Source: Prochlorococcus sp. AG-347-L02
GTDB lineage: Bacteria; Cyanobacteriota; Cyanobacteriia; PCC-6307; Cyanobiaceae
DNA length: 64,000 nucleotides
Assembly: GCA_003281255.1 (NCBI GenBank)
Contig: QCCL01000001.1
Location: 1 to 64,000, forward strand
Direction of reading: 5' to 3'
The notes under the pieces: model-generated
Database searches by the model: none
What the model was told of the DNA's origin: nothing
What the model saw: only the letters and a program-made list of their open reading frames with translations
Shown here: positions 19,045-29,717 of the stretch, piece after piece
Layout of the letters: each line of letters opens with the position of its first letter
Position numbering within the stretch: position 1 is the first letter of the stretch
Made by a program: the position numbers and the translations under genes

Positions 19045-19839
19045 ATGAACTTTAAACCAATACCTAATAAATTCGAATATTTAAATTGGCAAGAAATTGA
19101 GTGTGTTGCAAAAAACAAAAGATCAACAGTGATTTGGCCATTCGGTGCTGTTGAGCAACATGGGCCGCATTTGCCTCTTGCTACAGACAGTATTTTTGTT
19201 GATGAAATTATTAGCGAAGTTTTTAAATTATTATCTGCCGATATTCCATTAAAAAAACTTCCAACCCAATATATTGGTTTTTCTCCAGAACATAAGGGTT
19301 TTGCAGGGACAATTTCACTTTCCTCAAATTTAATAACCTCAATGATCAAGGAAGTCGGAGGCCAATTATCTGAAATGGGTTTTAAAAGATTGATAATAAT
19401 TAATGGACATGGAGGTCAAATTTCATTATTGAATACAGCTGCAAGAGAGCTAAGAAGTGTCGCACCCGGGATGGCAGTTTTCCCTTGTTTCTTATGGAGT
19501 GGTGTGAATGGATTGAGTGAATTGCTAACAAAAACTGAGATTGAGGATGGCCTTCATGCTTCTTTAGCTGAAACAAGTTTGATGCTTGCTTTGAAACCAG
19601 AATTAGTAGGTGATGAACGTCCAAATGAGGGTAATAAACTAGAGATCCCTGAAGGTTGGAGTCTAGAGGGCAATGCGCCTACTGCTTGGCTTACAGACGA
19701 TTTCAGTAAATCAGGTGTTATTGGAGATAGTAGAGGAGCAAATGAGTCTTTAGGGAAAAATTTAAAGGAATTATTGATTAATCATTGGTTCAAATTGATT
19801 ATGAATCTGATGCAATCAGATTGGCCAAACAATTCTTAA
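19045..19839 (+). CDS. Creatininase-family amidohydrolase
   Basis: 264 aa. The metal-site motifs of the creatininase superfamily are present: WPFGAVEQHGPHLPLATD near the N terminus, SPEHKGFAGTISLS, INGHGGQISLL, and the glutamate in HASLAETSLML. The superfamily includes creatininase and enzymes that hydrolyse cyclic amides or formamides in cofactor pathways; no creatine pathway is expected here, so the true substrate is open. Monocistronic in appearance, with ado starting 111 bases downstream. Confidence 0.8.
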   Translation: MNFKPIPNKFEYLNWQEIECVAKNKRSTVIWPFGAVEQHGPHLPLATDSIFVDEIISEVFKLLSADIPLKKLPTQYIGFSPEHKGFAGTISLSSNLITSMIKEVGGQLSEMGFKRLIIINGHGGQISLLNTAARELRSVAPGMAVFPCFLWSGVNGLSELLTKTEIEDGLHASLAETSLMLALKPELVGDERPNEGNKLEIPEGWSLEGNAPTAWLTDDFSKSGVIGDSRGANESLGKNLKELLINHWFKLIMNLMQSDWPNNS

Positions 19840-19950
19840 ATAAGTTTAGGTAGTAAATGTGACTTAACAATTGAAACTATTTTCATGATATTTAAATAAA
19901 CTCTCTATAATCGTGTAATATTCATGCATAATGAGCAAAAGATTACTGAC

Positions 19951-20679
19951 ATGCAAACTCTAGAATCAAATAAAAAAACTATTGAAGAATCGACTAATCC
20001 GATTTCTTTAGATTTGCCCGACTTCACGACAGATTCTTATAAGGATGCTTACAGCAGAATAAATGCAATCGTTATAGAAGGAGAGCAAGAGGCTCATGAT
20101 AATTACATTTCAATAGCAACTTTAATTCCAAATGAGTTAGAGGAGTTAACTAAATTGGCGAGAATGGAAATGAAGCATAAAAAAGGCTTTACTGCATGTG
20201 GAAGAAATTTAGGTGTAGTAGCTGATATGGAATTTGCTAAAAAGTTCTTTTCTAAATTACATGGTAATTTTCAAGTTGCTCTTGAAAAAGGAAATTTAAC
20301 AACATGTCTTTTAATACAAGCTATCTTAATTGAAGCATTTGCAATATCTGCTTATAACGTCTACATAAGAGTTGCGGATCCTTTTGCAAAAAAAATAACA
20401 GAGGGAGTTGTTAAAGATGAATATCTTCATTTAAATTATGGTCAAGAGTGGCTTAAAGAGAATCTATCTACTTGTAAACAGGAATTAATGGAAGCTAATA
20501 AGGCTAATCTCCCTTTAATTAAAAAGATGTTAGATGAAGTAGCAGATGATGCATCAGTTTTAGCTATGGACAGAGAAGAACTAATGGAAGAATTTATGAT
20601 TGCTTATCAAGATACATTGATGGAAATAGGTCTAGATAATAGAGAAATTGCAAGAATGGCTATGGCAGCTATCGTCTAA
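19951..20679 (+). CDS. ado: Aldehyde-deformylating oxygenase (alkane synthase)
   Basis: 242 aa from the ATG at 19951. A nine-codon upstream extension is open, but from this start all di-iron ligands fall exactly on the numbering known for Prochlorococcus ADO: Glu45, Glu73, His76, Glu128, Glu157 and His160. Converts fatty aldehydes to alka(e)nes plus formate, making the C15/C17 hydrocarbons of cyanobacterial membranes. It is followed by aar, its aldehyde supplier, after 108 bases that may hold a separate promoter. Confidence 0.97.
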   Translation: MQTLESNKKTIEESTNPISLDLPDFTTDSYKDAYSRINAIVIEGEQEAHDNYISIATLIPNELEELTKLARMEMKHKKGFTACGRNLGVVADMEFAKKFFSKLHGNFQVALEKGNLTTCLLIQAILIEAFAISAYNVYIRVADPFAKKITEGVVKDEYLHLNYGQEWLKENLSTCKQELMEANKANLPLIKKMLDEVADDASVLAMDREELMEEFMIAYQDTLMEIGLDNREIARMAMAAIV

Positions 20680-20787
20680 TTACATTTCTAATTAATTGAG
20701 GATTTTAATAATTAATCAATCCTATTTAAGTAGTTACCTCTGTGCTATTGTTCATAACATCGTATAGAAACCATTTATAAATTTTAA

Positions 20788-21828
20788 ATGTTTGGGTTAA
20801 TAGGCCACTCAACCAGTTTTGAAGATGCAAAAAGAAAAGCTTCGATGTTAGGCTTTGATCATATTGCTGATGGCGACTTGGATGTTTGGTGTACTGCTCC
20901 TCCTCAGCTTGTTGAAAATGTAGAAGTTAAGAGTGCTACTGGAATATCTATTGAAGGTTCGTATATAGATTCGTGCTTTGTTCCTGAAATGCTTTCTAGG
21001 TTTAAAACGGCTAGGAGAAAAGTACTAAATGCTATGGAACTAGCTCAGAAAAAAGGGATTAACATTACCGCTTTAGGAGGATTTACTTCTATTATTTTTG
21101 AGAATTTTAATCTTCTACAGCATAAACAAATTAGAAATACTTCATTAGAGTGGGAAAGGTTTACTACTGGCAATACTCATACCGCCTGGGTTATCTGTAA
21201 GCAACTAGAAATAAATGCGCCTCGCATTGGGATAGACCTTAAAAAAGCAACTGTTGCTGTAATTGGTGCTACAGGTGATATTGGTAGTGCTGTTTGTAGA
21301 TGGCTTCTCAATAAAACTGGGATTTCAGAACTTCTTATGGTAGCAAGACAACAAGAACCACTAGCGCTATTACAAAAAGAATTAGATGGTGGCACCGTAA
21401 CAAACTTAAATGAGGCATTGCCTAAGGCGGATATTGTTGTATGGGTTGCAAGTATGCCTAAAACTATTGAAATTGATACAGATAACTTAAAAAAACCATG
21501 TTTAATGATTGATGGCGGATACCCCAAAAATCTTGATGAGAAATTTCAGGGCGAAAATATTCATGTTTTAAAAGGAGGTATAGTAGAGTTTTTTAATGAT
21601 ATTGGTTGGAATATGATGGAACTTGCGGAAATGCAAAACCCTCAGCGAGAGATGTTCGCATGCTTTGCAGAAGCTATGATTTTAGAATTTGAAAAATGTC
21701 ATACAAACTTTAGTTGGGGAAGAAATAACATTTCCCTTGAAAAGATGGAGTTTATTGGAGCAGCATCTTTAAAGCATGGTTTTTCTGCGATTGGACTTGA
21801 TAAGCAGCCTAAAGTATTAACTGTTTAA
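20788..21828 (+). CDS. aar: Long-chain acyl-ACP reductase
   Basis: 346 aa. Reduces acyl-ACP to fatty aldehyde with NADPH for ADO. Seen: the N terminus [18 protein letters not shown], the Rossmann loop [18 protein letters not shown] (about 152-169), and [16 protein letters not shown]. The C-terminal part contains [12 protein letters not shown], conserved in the family. It is followed three bases later by accA, so fatty-acid supply and alkane synthesis are probably co-expressed. Confidence 0.96.
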   Translation: MFGLIGHSTSFEDAKRKASMLGFDHIADGDLDVWCTAPPQLVENVEVKSATGISIEGSYIDSCFVPEMLSRFKTARRKVLNAMELAQKKGINITALGGFTSIIFENFNLLQHKQIRNTSLEWERFTTGNTHTAWVICKQLEINAPRIGIDLKKATVAVIGATGDIGSAVCRWLLNKTGISELLMVARQQEPLALLQKELDGGTVTNLNEALPKADIVVWVASMPKTIEIDTDNLKKPCLMIDGGYPKNLDEKFQGENIHVLKGGIVEFFNDIGWNMMELAEMQNPQREMFACFAEAMILEFEKCHTNFSWGRNNISLEKMEFIGAASLKHGFSAIGLDKQPKVLTV

Positions 21829-21831
21829 ATT

Positions 21832-22839
21832 ATGGCTAAACGCTACCTCCTTGATTTTGAAAAGCCTCTTGTTGAACTTGAGAAGCAGATAGAGCAAATT
21901 AAAGAATTAGCTCGAGATTCAGAAGTAGATGTTAGTCAACAGCTTCTGCAGCTTGAAACCTTAGCTGCTAGGAGAAGAGAAGAAATATTTAAATCTCTCA
22001 CCCCTGCTCAAAAGATTCAGGTAGCTAGACATCCTCAAAGACCTAGTACTTTGGATTTTGTTCAAATGTTTTGTGATGACTGGATCGAATTACATGGAGA
22101 CAGAAATGGTGGCGATGACATGGCACTAATTGGGGGGATAGGCTCGATAAATAATAGACCAGTGTTGATGTTAGGGCATCAGAAAGGAAGGGACACAAAA
22201 GAAAATGTAGTAAGAAATTTTGGGATGGCAAAACCAGGAGGTTACAGAAAAGCTCTTAGATTAATGCAACATGCAAATAGATTTTCTTTGCCAATTCTTA
22301 CATTTATTGATACTCCTGGAGCTTATGCTGGTTTAAAAGCTGAAGAACAAGGTCAAGGTGAAGCGATTGCAAGAAACCTTCGAGAGATGTTTGGATTGAA
22401 AGTCCCAATTGTGGCTACTGTAATTGGAGAAGGAGGTTCTGGAGGAGCACTTGGAATAGGTGTTGCCGATAGGTTACTAATGTTTGAACACAGTGTTTAC
22501 ACAGTTGCTAGTCCAGAAGCATGTGCATCAATTCTGTGGAGAGATGCTGCGAAGGCACCAGAAGCTGCATCAGCACTTAAAATCACAGGTAAAGATTTAC
22601 TTAAATTAGGTATAATAGATGAGGTATTACCAGAACCTTCTGGTGGGAATAATTGGGCTCCTTTAGATGCTGGTAACACACTAAAAGAGGCTATTGAGAA
22701 ACACCTTAATGCTTTACTGCAAATGCCTGAAGACGAATTAATTGAGGAAAGATACAAAAAGTTTAGGGTTTTAGGTAAATTTATCGAAGCAAATAATATT
22801 GAAGAAATTTATAGTGAAATCCCCCAAAAAACTGAATAA
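21832..22839 (+). CDS. accA: Acetyl-CoA carboxylase carboxyltransferase, alpha subunit
   Basis: 335 aa. Works with AccD to transfer carboxyl from biotin-carrier protein to acetyl-CoA, giving malonyl-CoA. The N-terminal helix pair ([18 protein letters not shown]), [18 protein letters not shown], the crotonase-like core [26 protein letters not shown], and [16 protein letters not shown] are all present. Three bases after aar and followed directly by a short-chain dehydrogenase. Confidence 0.97.
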   Translation: MAKRYLLDFEKPLVELEKQIEQIKELARDSEVDVSQQLLQLETLAARRREEIFKSLTPAQKIQVARHPQRPSTLDFVQMFCDDWIELHGDRNGGDDMALIGGIGSINNRPVLMLGHQKGRDTKENVVRNFGMAKPGGYRKALRLMQHANRFSLPILTFIDTPGAYAGLKAEEQGQGEAIARNLREMFGLKVPIVATVIGEGGSGGALGIGVADRLLMFEHSVYTVASPEACASILWRDAAKAPEAASALKITGKDLLKLGIIDEVLPEPSGGNNWAPLDAGNTLKEAIEKHLNALLQMPEDELIEERYKKFRVLGKFIEANNIEEIYSEIPQKTE

Positions 22840-22840
22840 C

Positions 22841-23548
22841 TTGAAACTAGCTTTTATAACGGGTGCTACGAAAGGTATTGGTAGATCTACCGCAATTACT
22901 TTTGCCAATGCTGGCTGGGATTTAATTTTACTCTCCAGGAATATGGATTTAATGGAGAAACTAAAGAGCGAACTGTTGACCACTAAATCAAAAATTAACC
23001 TAGTAAAATGTGATTTATCTAATTCACTAGAAATAGAGCATTGTGTTAAAGAGGCAATTGAGAAGTATGGGTGCCCTTCAGTATTGATAAATAATGCAGG
23101 TTGCGCATTTAATGGCCCTTTAGTTGAAATGGAATTAGGTCAATGGGAACAAACTATTCAAATAAACCTCACAAGTGTTTTTCAAATTTGTAGTTCAATA
23201 ATTCCTCAAATGAGAAAAAATGGTGGTTTAGTTATTAATGTTAGTAGTCATGCTTCTTATAATGCATTCCCCCAATGGGGAGCTTATTGTGTTTCAAAAT
23301 CTGCACTAGCTATGTTTACTAAATGCTTGAGGGAGGAGGAGAGATCTAATTCAATAAGAGCGTGCACAATTACTCTTGGTTCAGTAAATACTCCTCTTTG
23401 GGACTCAGAATCAATCAATTCTGATTTTGATAGAACTTCTATGCTCTCCTCAAAAGAGGTATCGGAAACTATTCTCTACATGGCTCAAAAACCTGAATCA
23501 CAATTGATCGAAGACTTGACTTTGATGCCCTCTGGCGGAGCCTTTTAA
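22841..23548 (+). CDS. Short-chain dehydrogenase/reductase
   Basis: 235 aa from TTG 22841, two bases after the accA stop. An ATG further upstream (22799) would overlap accA by 41 bases and add 14 residues without similarity. Classical SDR: TGATKGIG nucleotide motif, NNAG, the serine in NVSSHAS and the YCVSK active site. Similar to FabG-type 3-oxoacyl-ACP reductases; with accA directly upstream a fatty-acid or aldehyde/alcohol role is reasonable but unproven. Confidence 0.83.
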   Translation: MKLAFITGATKGIGRSTAITFANAGWDLILLSRNMDLMEKLKSELLTTKSKINLVKCDLSNSLEIEHCVKEAIEKYGCPSVLINNAGCAFNGPLVEMELGQWEQTIQINLTSVFQICSSIIPQMRKNGGLVINVSSHASYNAFPQWGAYCVSKSALAMFTKCLREEERSNSIRACTITLGSVNTPLWDSESINSDFDRTSMLSSKEVSETILYMAQKPESQLIEDLTLMPSGGAF

Positions 23549-23701
23549 ACATTCTGTTTATCTGATTCATCTTAAAACAGTGATTTTTTTTAGTGCTATT
23601 TGAACCCGATTGAACAAGAGAATGTGATATAGTATATGAGCAATCAAGCTTTTGGAAGATACAGTTAATTAAGTTGCATACAATTTTCTGTTTAAAATTT
23701 T

Positions 23702-24442
23702 ATGACCTCTACATTACCCAACGATAATATTAGAAACTTTGACGACCAGATTACTAATAAACTAATTTCTGAAATTATTAGAGACAGAATTAAGAATACT
23801 GGGACAAGATTTAGTGCCAATGATAATATATCAGATTTTATAAATCCTGGTGAATTAGAAATTTTAGAAAAAGAAGTTGCCTCAAGGGTTAAAGACTTAC
23901 TAAAGTCCCTCATAATAGATGTTGAAAATGATCATAATACTCAAGAAACTGCTGAAAGAGTTTCAAAAATGTATTTAAATGAAGTTTTTAAAGGCAGATA
24001 TCATGAACAACCTAAAGTTACAAGCTTCCCTAATGACAAGAATCTTGATGAAATTTATACGGTTGGCCCAATTTCTGTCAGATCTGCATGTTCACATCAC
24101 TTAGTTCCAATTCTAGGGGAGTGTTGGATAGGTATTAAACCTGGAAATAAAGTCATAGGGCTTTCAAAATTTGCGAGAGTTGCTGATTGGGTTTTTTCAA
24201 GACCTCATATTCAGGAAGAAGCTGTAATGATTCTTGCAGATGAAATTGAAAAACTATGCGAACCTAAAGGTTTAGGCATTATTGTAAAGGCCCAACACTA
24301 TTGTATGAAGTGGAGGGGAGTCAAAGAACCAAATACAAGTATGATTAATTCTGTGGTGAGAGGCGATTTTAGACACGATTTGAGTTTAAAACAAGAATTC
24401 TTTGAGCTCGTAAAACAGCAGTCCTCTACTAATAATTACTAA
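23702..24442 (+). CDS. folE: GTP cyclohydrolase I
   Basis: 246 aa. First step of folate/pterin synthesis from GTP. Zinc-binding cysteine and histidine in SACSHHLVPILGE, then GLSKFARVADWVFSRPHIQE and the second cysteine in AQHYCMKWRGVKEPN. The N-terminal 60 residues are variable. A likely promoter lies in the 153-base gap before it. It converges with trpF, with the two stops overlapping by four bases. Confidence 0.96.
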   Translation: MTSTLPNDNIRNFDDQITNKLISEIIRDRIKNTGTRFSANDNISDFINPGELEILEKEVASRVKDLLKSLIIDVENDHNTQETAERVSKMYLNEVFKGRYHEQPKVTSFPNDKNLDEIYTVGPISVRSACSHHLVPILGECWIGIKPGNKVIGLSKFARVADWVFSRPHIQEEAVMILADEIEKLCEPKGLGIIVKAQHYCMKWRGVKEPNTSMINSVVRGDFRHDLSLKQEFFELVKQQSSTNNY

Positions 24443-25110
24443 TTTCTTTTCAAAAACTTAAAAAGATCCTCTGTTTTTTTAATATTTTTTAAACCTGGAG
24501 ATATTTCGATACTACTTGAAATGTCTAATCCATCTGGTTTGTAATCAGTGAGGATTTCATCAATCCATTCAATTGATATTCCACCTGCTAACCACCATGG
24601 TTTGCTAAATTGCAAATTCTTTAGATGTATAGAATTTATTTTTTTCCCTGAACCTCCATAAGTTTCTTTATTCCAAGAATCAAGTAGTATCGCATCTACA
24701 AAATTCTCAAAAGGTTTTATTTTATCTATGTCCTTTTCTGTTTTTATTCTGAAAGCTTTCCACAGGCCAATATTAGGAATTTTTTCCCTTATTCTTTTGC
24801 AATAATCAATATCTTCATCTCCATGTAATTGAATGATAGTTTCAGTGGGGTTTCCTAAGAAATTTTTAATAATTAAGTCTATTGGACAATTTTGTACAAC
24901 TGATACCCTATCTATATTTGGATAAAGATTTTCTACGGTTTTAAATATTTTTTTCTTAATTTCAGCTGATACATACCTTGGAGATTCTTTAACCGAAATA
25001 ATGCCAATAGCATTCGCTCCTAATTTAGCGACTTGAAGAGCTTGTTCTTCAGAAGTTAGTCCACAAATTTTAACTAAAGGATTAGTCTTGGGCATATCAT
25101 TATCCTGCAT
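24439..25110 (-). CDS. trpF: Phosphoribosylanthranilate isomerase
   Basis: Up to 223 aa; an internal ATG at 25095 (MPKTNPLVKICG) is an equally good start. Third step of tryptophan synthesis. The catalytic cysteine is in VKICGLTSEEQAL and the catalytic aspartate in AILLDSW; PWWLAGGISIEW and DGLDISSSIEISPGLK complete the TIM barrel's phosphate site. trpA lies 30 kb away, so tryptophan genes are dispersed. It diverges from the site-2 protease gene. Confidence 0.93.
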   Translation of the reverse strand: MQDNDMPKTNPLVKICGLTSEEQALQVAKLGANAIGIISVKESPRYVSAEIKKKIFKTVENLYPNIDRVSVVQNCPIDLIIKNFLGNPTETIIQLHGDEDIDYCKRIREKIPNIGLWKAFRIKTEKDIDKIKPFENFVDAILLDSWNKETYGGSGKKINSIHLKNLQFSKPWWLAGGISIEWIDEILTDYKPDGLDISSSIEISPGLKNIKKTEDLFKFLKRN

Positions 25111-25150
25111 GTAAAATTAATATTATTGCTAAATATAGCGGAGATTATTT

Positions 25151-26374
25151 TTGAGAAGTTGGCAAATTTTTAAAATATGGGGAATTCCCTTTAAAGTTCA
25201 CCCCTATTGGTTTGTTATTCTCTTTTTATTCTCATGGAGTATAAGTAATCAGGTCAATTTATCTTCTGGCGATATCTACAATAATAAAGAAGCTTGGATT
25301 ATAGGGTTTTTAACTTCTTTTTTCTTATTATCTTCGATTATTTTTCATGAGGTTTTTCATACTTTTGTTGCACTTAATCAGGGTGTAAAAATAAAAAAAA
25401 TTACTTTTTATTTTTTAGGAGCAATTTTACAAATAGATAAGTATTGTCAAACTGCTTTAGGTAATATAAAAATTGCAATTGTTAGACCTCTTTTATGTTT
25501 CGCTACAGCATCAATCCTACTTTTAATTAGTAATAACAGTGCATCTCAAGAACAAATAGCACTTAATGTAATTTCAAGGGTAGGTATATTTAATTTATTC
25601 TTAGGCTTCTTAAATTTGATTCCAATTGGTTCTTTAGATGGGGGGAATTTATTAAAAAGTATTATTTGGCATTTCTCAGGGAGTAAAAATAAAGGAAGAA
25701 ATTTTCTCAACAAAGTAAATTTATTATTATCTTTTTTTGTTTTATTTTTTGGGATAGTTTGTTTATTTAGATTTAACTTTTACTTTGGTTTTATTCTTTC
25801 TTTTTTGGGCTTGTTTGGAGTTAATTCTTCAAAATCTGAAAGTCAATTTTTTAAAATTGAAAACATACTAAAATTTAGTAAAGTTTCTGAGATTAAACTA
25901 AAGCCTTTAAGGAAAATCGAATACGATTCAAATTTCTCAGAATTTAATAAATTAATAAAAAATAAGAAGGATGCATCGGATAAATATTTTTTTGTTACCA
26001 ACAATGGTAGATGGACCGGTTTTGTTGATGAGAATATTTTAAAAACTGTTTCCTTAAAAAAATGGGAACGGAACTTTGTTGGAGATTTTATGAAACCAAT
26101 CGACAGTTTTGAAAGAGTATCTTATAACGATAAATTATGGAGAACTGTAGAAAGAATTGAAGAAACAAATGAAGGTTTTTTACTGGTTCTTAATGCTGCA
26201 GATATCCCTTTAGGGATAATTGATAGGTCAAAAATTGGGAACTTTGTATTGAACAAATTAGGTTTTAATTTACCTTCAGATATCGTTAACAAATTAAACT
26301 TTAAAAATCATTATCCCTTAGGGATTGAATTGCCGAGAATAATTAATTCAATGAAACAGAAAGGAGATCTTTAA
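25151..26374 (+). CDS. Site-2-protease-type membrane metalloprotease (M50) with CBS-like domain
   Basis: 407 aa from TTG. N-terminal half: about six membrane segments, the zinc motif HEVFH (in FHEVFHTFVAL) and the third ligand region NLIPIGSLDGGNLL, the arrangement of the cyanobacterial/archaeal S2P subgroup with CBS domains. C-terminal half (about 245-400) is soluble and resembles a CBS pair (FVTNNGRWTGFVDE, later LNAADIPLGIIDRS). Cleaves substrates within the membrane, possibly anti-sigma factors; the target is unknown. Confidence 0.82.
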   Translation: MRSWQIFKIWGIPFKVHPYWFVILFLFSWSISNQVNLSSGDIYNNKEAWIIGFLTSFFLLSSIIFHEVFHTFVALNQGVKIKKITFYFLGAILQIDKYCQTALGNIKIAIVRPLLCFATASILLLISNNSASQEQIALNVISRVGIFNLFLGFLNLIPIGSLDGGNLLKSIIWHFSGSKNKGRNFLNKVNLLLSFFVLFFGIVCLFRFNFYFGFILSFLGLFGVNSSKSESQFFKIENILKFSKVSEIKLKPLRKIEYDSNFSEFNKLIKNKKDASDKYFFVTNNGRWTGFVDENILKTVSLKKWERNFVGDFMKPIDSFERVSYNDKLWRTVERIEETNEGFLLVLNAADIPLGIIDRSKIGNFVLNKLGFNLPSDIVNKLNFKNHYPLGIELPRIINSMKQKGDL

Positions 26375-26396
26375 GAATTCTTGTCATTAAAATTTT

Positions 26397-27125
26397 CTAT
26401 TTTTTATTACCTATATCAATATTTTTGAAATTTATATTTGATTTATTTTTCACGAATGAATTTCTCAAATATTTAATTATTTCATCATTTGTTAGTTTTA
26501 AATTTACTTTTTGTGGAGCTTCTTCTTTGAATAATTTGAACCACAAATCTCTTGAAGGATTTGTTTGAATTTCTCCATGTTGAAGGAATGCGCCTTTTTT
26601 ACGAAATTGAGCACTACCTATTCTTTTAAAGCCATCCTGATCAACTAAATCGGAAATTAATGAAGTCCCAAAACAATTTGTTTTAATGCTTGATTTTCGT
26701 AAATTTCCATATTGTAAGTTTAGACCTAATTCTCTAAAACTTTTAATTAACCAATTATTAACCATTTCATAACTTAAGAATTTATAGTAATTTTTTTTAA
26801 ATGTTAATGCATATGTTATGCCTCCTGAATGCAAAACAGCACCCCCTCCAGAGGGACGTCTAACTATATTAATTTCCCCATTTGATAATAAATTTTTCCA
26901 ATGAAGAGGAATTTCCTTTTGGTGATAGCCAATTGAAAGCCAATCCCCAGTCCAATAGTAGAATCTCAATGTGAGAATTATTTCAGGATTCGAAATTGTC
27001 TGATCTAAAGAATTTAAATCTAAAGCCATTTGATCAAATCCAGGTAAATTATTTGTTGAAAAAATTAAAGCTTGATTTTCAATTCCCAAAATTAACTTTG
27101 TAGGTTTATTTATGATAATTTTCAA
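26397..27125 (-). CDS. lplA: Lipoate-protein ligase A / biotin-lipoyl transferase family
   Basis: 242 aa. Has the family signature RRPSGGGAVLHSGGITYAL and the lysine region GSAQFRKKGAFLQHGEI. Attaches or transfers lipoyl or octanoyl groups to the E2 and H proteins. It could be the LplA-type salvage ligase or an octanoyltransferase (LipM-like); sequence reading alone does not decide. The upstream side faces psaM, so 27126-27226 must hold divergent promoters. Confidence 0.8.
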   Translation of the reverse strand: MKIIINKPTKLILGIENQALIFSTNNLPGFDQMALDLNSLDQTISNPEIILTLRFYYWTGDWLSIGYHQKEIPLHWKNLLSNGEINIVRRPSGGGAVLHSGGITYALTFKKNYYKFLSYEMVNNWLIKSFRELGLNLQYGNLRKSSIKTNCFGTSLISDLVDQDGFKRIGSAQFRKKGAFLQHGEIQTNPSRDLWFKLFKEEAPQKVNLKLTNDEIIKYLRNSFVKNKSNINFKNIDIGNKK

Positions 27126-27226
27126 TAAATTTTTTCTTTCAATTTGTTAATTAAGTAACATCATTTTGTAATAGTGTTTCAAATTTTCTCTTTTCGGTGG
27201 AGAATATAGAAAATAATTTTTTTACC

Positions 27227-27331
27227 ATGGAGCCAACTCAAACAATAAACCTTATTGCATTAAGCCTCATAGTTGTTATGCATGCAGGAGTTTTAGCATT
27301 AAGACTAGGAATTAGTTTAGGTAGGAACTAA
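27227..27331 (+). CDS. psaM: Photosystem I subunit XII
   Basis: 34-aa single-helix protein, [18 protein letters not shown] at the N terminus and ending in [10 protein letters not shown]. Length and sequence match PsaM, a peripheral PSI subunit at the trimer interface. The helix covers about residues 8-28. Nothing else overlaps it, and a promoter is expected in the 101 bases upstream shared with lplA. Too short for most gene finders. Confidence 0.93.
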   Translation: MEPTQTINLIALSLIVVMHAGVLALRLGISLGRN

Positions 27332-27377
27332 AGTCTATTAGAAAATTTAAAATTTATAAGGTAATAATAAAGTAAGG

Positions 27378-27395
27378 CTGAATTGATTTATTCAG
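27378..27395 (+). other. Small inverted repeat after psaM
   Basis: CTGAAT and ATTCAG form a perfect 6-bp stem with a six-base loop, 46 bases after the psaM stop and 21 before the next gene. It could be the 3' end of a psaM message; no strong T-run follows, so this is weak. Confidence 0.35.
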
Positions 27396-27416
27396 TAAAA
27401 ATATCAAGTACTTAAT

Positions 27417-27764
27417 TTGTCAAAATCTTTTTATAAAAATAGTATTTTCCACAAAAAATATTTGGGGTCTTTATTTATAAAAAGACAACAGAAACAGGAT
27501 AATTTTGTATCGTTGATTTTTTTAATTATAAAAATTAGCTTTTCCCTTTTAGCAATAATAAGCCTGATTAAGCTTGGCTATAGTTCTAAAGTAAGATTAA
27601 CTAGATTAAGAGAAATTGAAGAATCATTTTTATACGAAAAATATAGATTTAATTTTTTAACAGATAAGTTTGATGATTTATTTTCTTCTGAAGGTGAGCA
27701 AAGATTTATGAAGGATCAGGATCAAATAATTTCTAGGGACATTATCAGAGTAATATGGCGTTGA
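27417..27764 (+). CDS. Small single-helix membrane protein, function unknown
   Basis: 115 aa from TTG, not recognised. A basic N-terminal 30 residues, one membrane helix (about 33-52, LIFLIIKISFSLLAIISLI), then a charged region with an evident heptad-like run (about 58-85) ending in IISRDIIRVIWR. Its position between psaM and por, on the same strand, hints at a thylakoid or pigment connection, but topology alone also fits a division-type DivIC/FtsB protein. No function assigned. Confidence 0.6.
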   Translation: MSKSFYKNSIFHKKYLGSLFIKRQQKQDNFVSLIFLIIKISFSLLAIISLIKLGYSSKVRLTRLREIEESFLYEKYRFNFLTDKFDDLFSSEGEQRFMKDQDQIISRDIIRVIWR

Positions 27765-27812
27765 TAAGGATGATCTTGAATTATTCTACTTTTCATTTTT
27801 CAGTTAACTTTT

Positions 27813-28823
27813 TTGCTAGTGAGTAAGAACATTAAAGGTTTAGTCCTGATAACAGGAACAACTTCAGGAGTTGGATTAAATACTCTAAAACCTTTATTAA
27901 GATTTGGATGGGAGGTTATAGCAGTTAATAGATCAAACAAAATAGCTATAAAAATAGCTGAGGAATTTTTGACAAAAGAGGAAGTTAAAAATGTTCACTT
28001 TATAGAAATAGATCTTTCTAACTTGGATGATGTGAGAAAAGGTTGCGATGAAATATTAGAAAGATTTAAGAAGCCAATAAATTCTCTTATTTGTAATGCA
28101 GCAGTTTATAAACCGAGACTAAAGAGACCTGAAAGGTCTGCTCAGGGGTTTGAAAACTCTATGGCAGTAAATCATTTTGGGCATTTTCTTATGATAAATC
28201 TACTTATGGAAAATATTTTATCTTCTGAAAGAGAAATTGTTTTAAATGGCAAATCAACTGTATTCAAGCCAAGAGTTACAGTATTAGGGACTGTTACGGC
28301 TAATTATTCAGAACTTGGAGGAAGGATCCCCATTCCTGCCCCAGCTGATTTGGGAGATTTATCTGGATTCAAAAATGGTTTTTTATCTCCAATAAGTATG
28401 GCGAATGGAAAGAAATTTAAACCTGGTAAGGCTTATAAGGATAGTAAACTTTGCAATATGGTGACCGTTCAGGAATTATCAAAAAGATATCCTGCTGAGA
28501 AGATTATTGTAAATTCTTTATATCCTGGATGTGTTGCTGATACAAAACTTTTTAGAGATACACCTTGGTTATTTAGATTCCTTTTTCCGATATTTCAAAA
28601 ATTTATAACAAAAGGATATGTTTCACAAAGACTGGCAGGAGAGAGGGTCGCTCAAGTGGCAACTTATAAAGAATTTGCTAAACCATCAGTCCATTGGAGC
28701 TGGGGAAATCGTCAGAAAACTGACAGAAAAGCTTTTTCTCAAAAGTTGTCAAAAAGAATAATTGATACGAAGACCTCTCAACAAACTTATGATTTAACAA
28801 GCCAATTGGTTGGATTAGATTAA
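27813..28823 (+). CDS. por: Light-dependent NADPH:protochlorophyllide oxidoreductase
   Basis: About 336 aa; TTG 27813 or GTG 27819 could start it. Reduces protochlorophyllide to chlorophyllide in light. Seen: LITGTTSGVGLNTLKPL, LICNAAVYKPR, the LPOR-specific region after VNHFGHFL, and the catalytic YKDSKLCN. It also has AERV and the LPOR C terminus WSWGNRQK. Its stop is 6 bases from the chlL stop on the other strand, so the light-dependent and light-independent routes sit tail to tail. Confidence 0.95.
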   Translation: MLVSKNIKGLVLITGTTSGVGLNTLKPLLRFGWEVIAVNRSNKIAIKIAEEFLTKEEVKNVHFIEIDLSNLDDVRKGCDEILERFKKPINSLICNAAVYKPRLKRPERSAQGFENSMAVNHFGHFLMINLLMENILSSEREIVLNGKSTVFKPRVTVLGTVTANYSELGGRIPIPAPADLGDLSGFKNGFLSPISMANGKKFKPGKAYKDSKLCNMVTVQELSKRYPAEKIIVNSLYPGCVADTKLFRDTPWLFRFLFPIFQKFITKGYVSQRLAGERVAQVATYKEFAKPSVHWSWGNRQKTDRKAFSQKLSKRIIDTKTSQQTYDLTSQLVGLD

Positions 28824-28829
28824 TTTAGA

Positions 28830-29717
<888 letters not shown>

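Noticed and set aside
19924-19950. Nine-codon upstream extension of ado
   Set aside because: From ATG 19951 all metal ligands match the known ADO numbering exactly.
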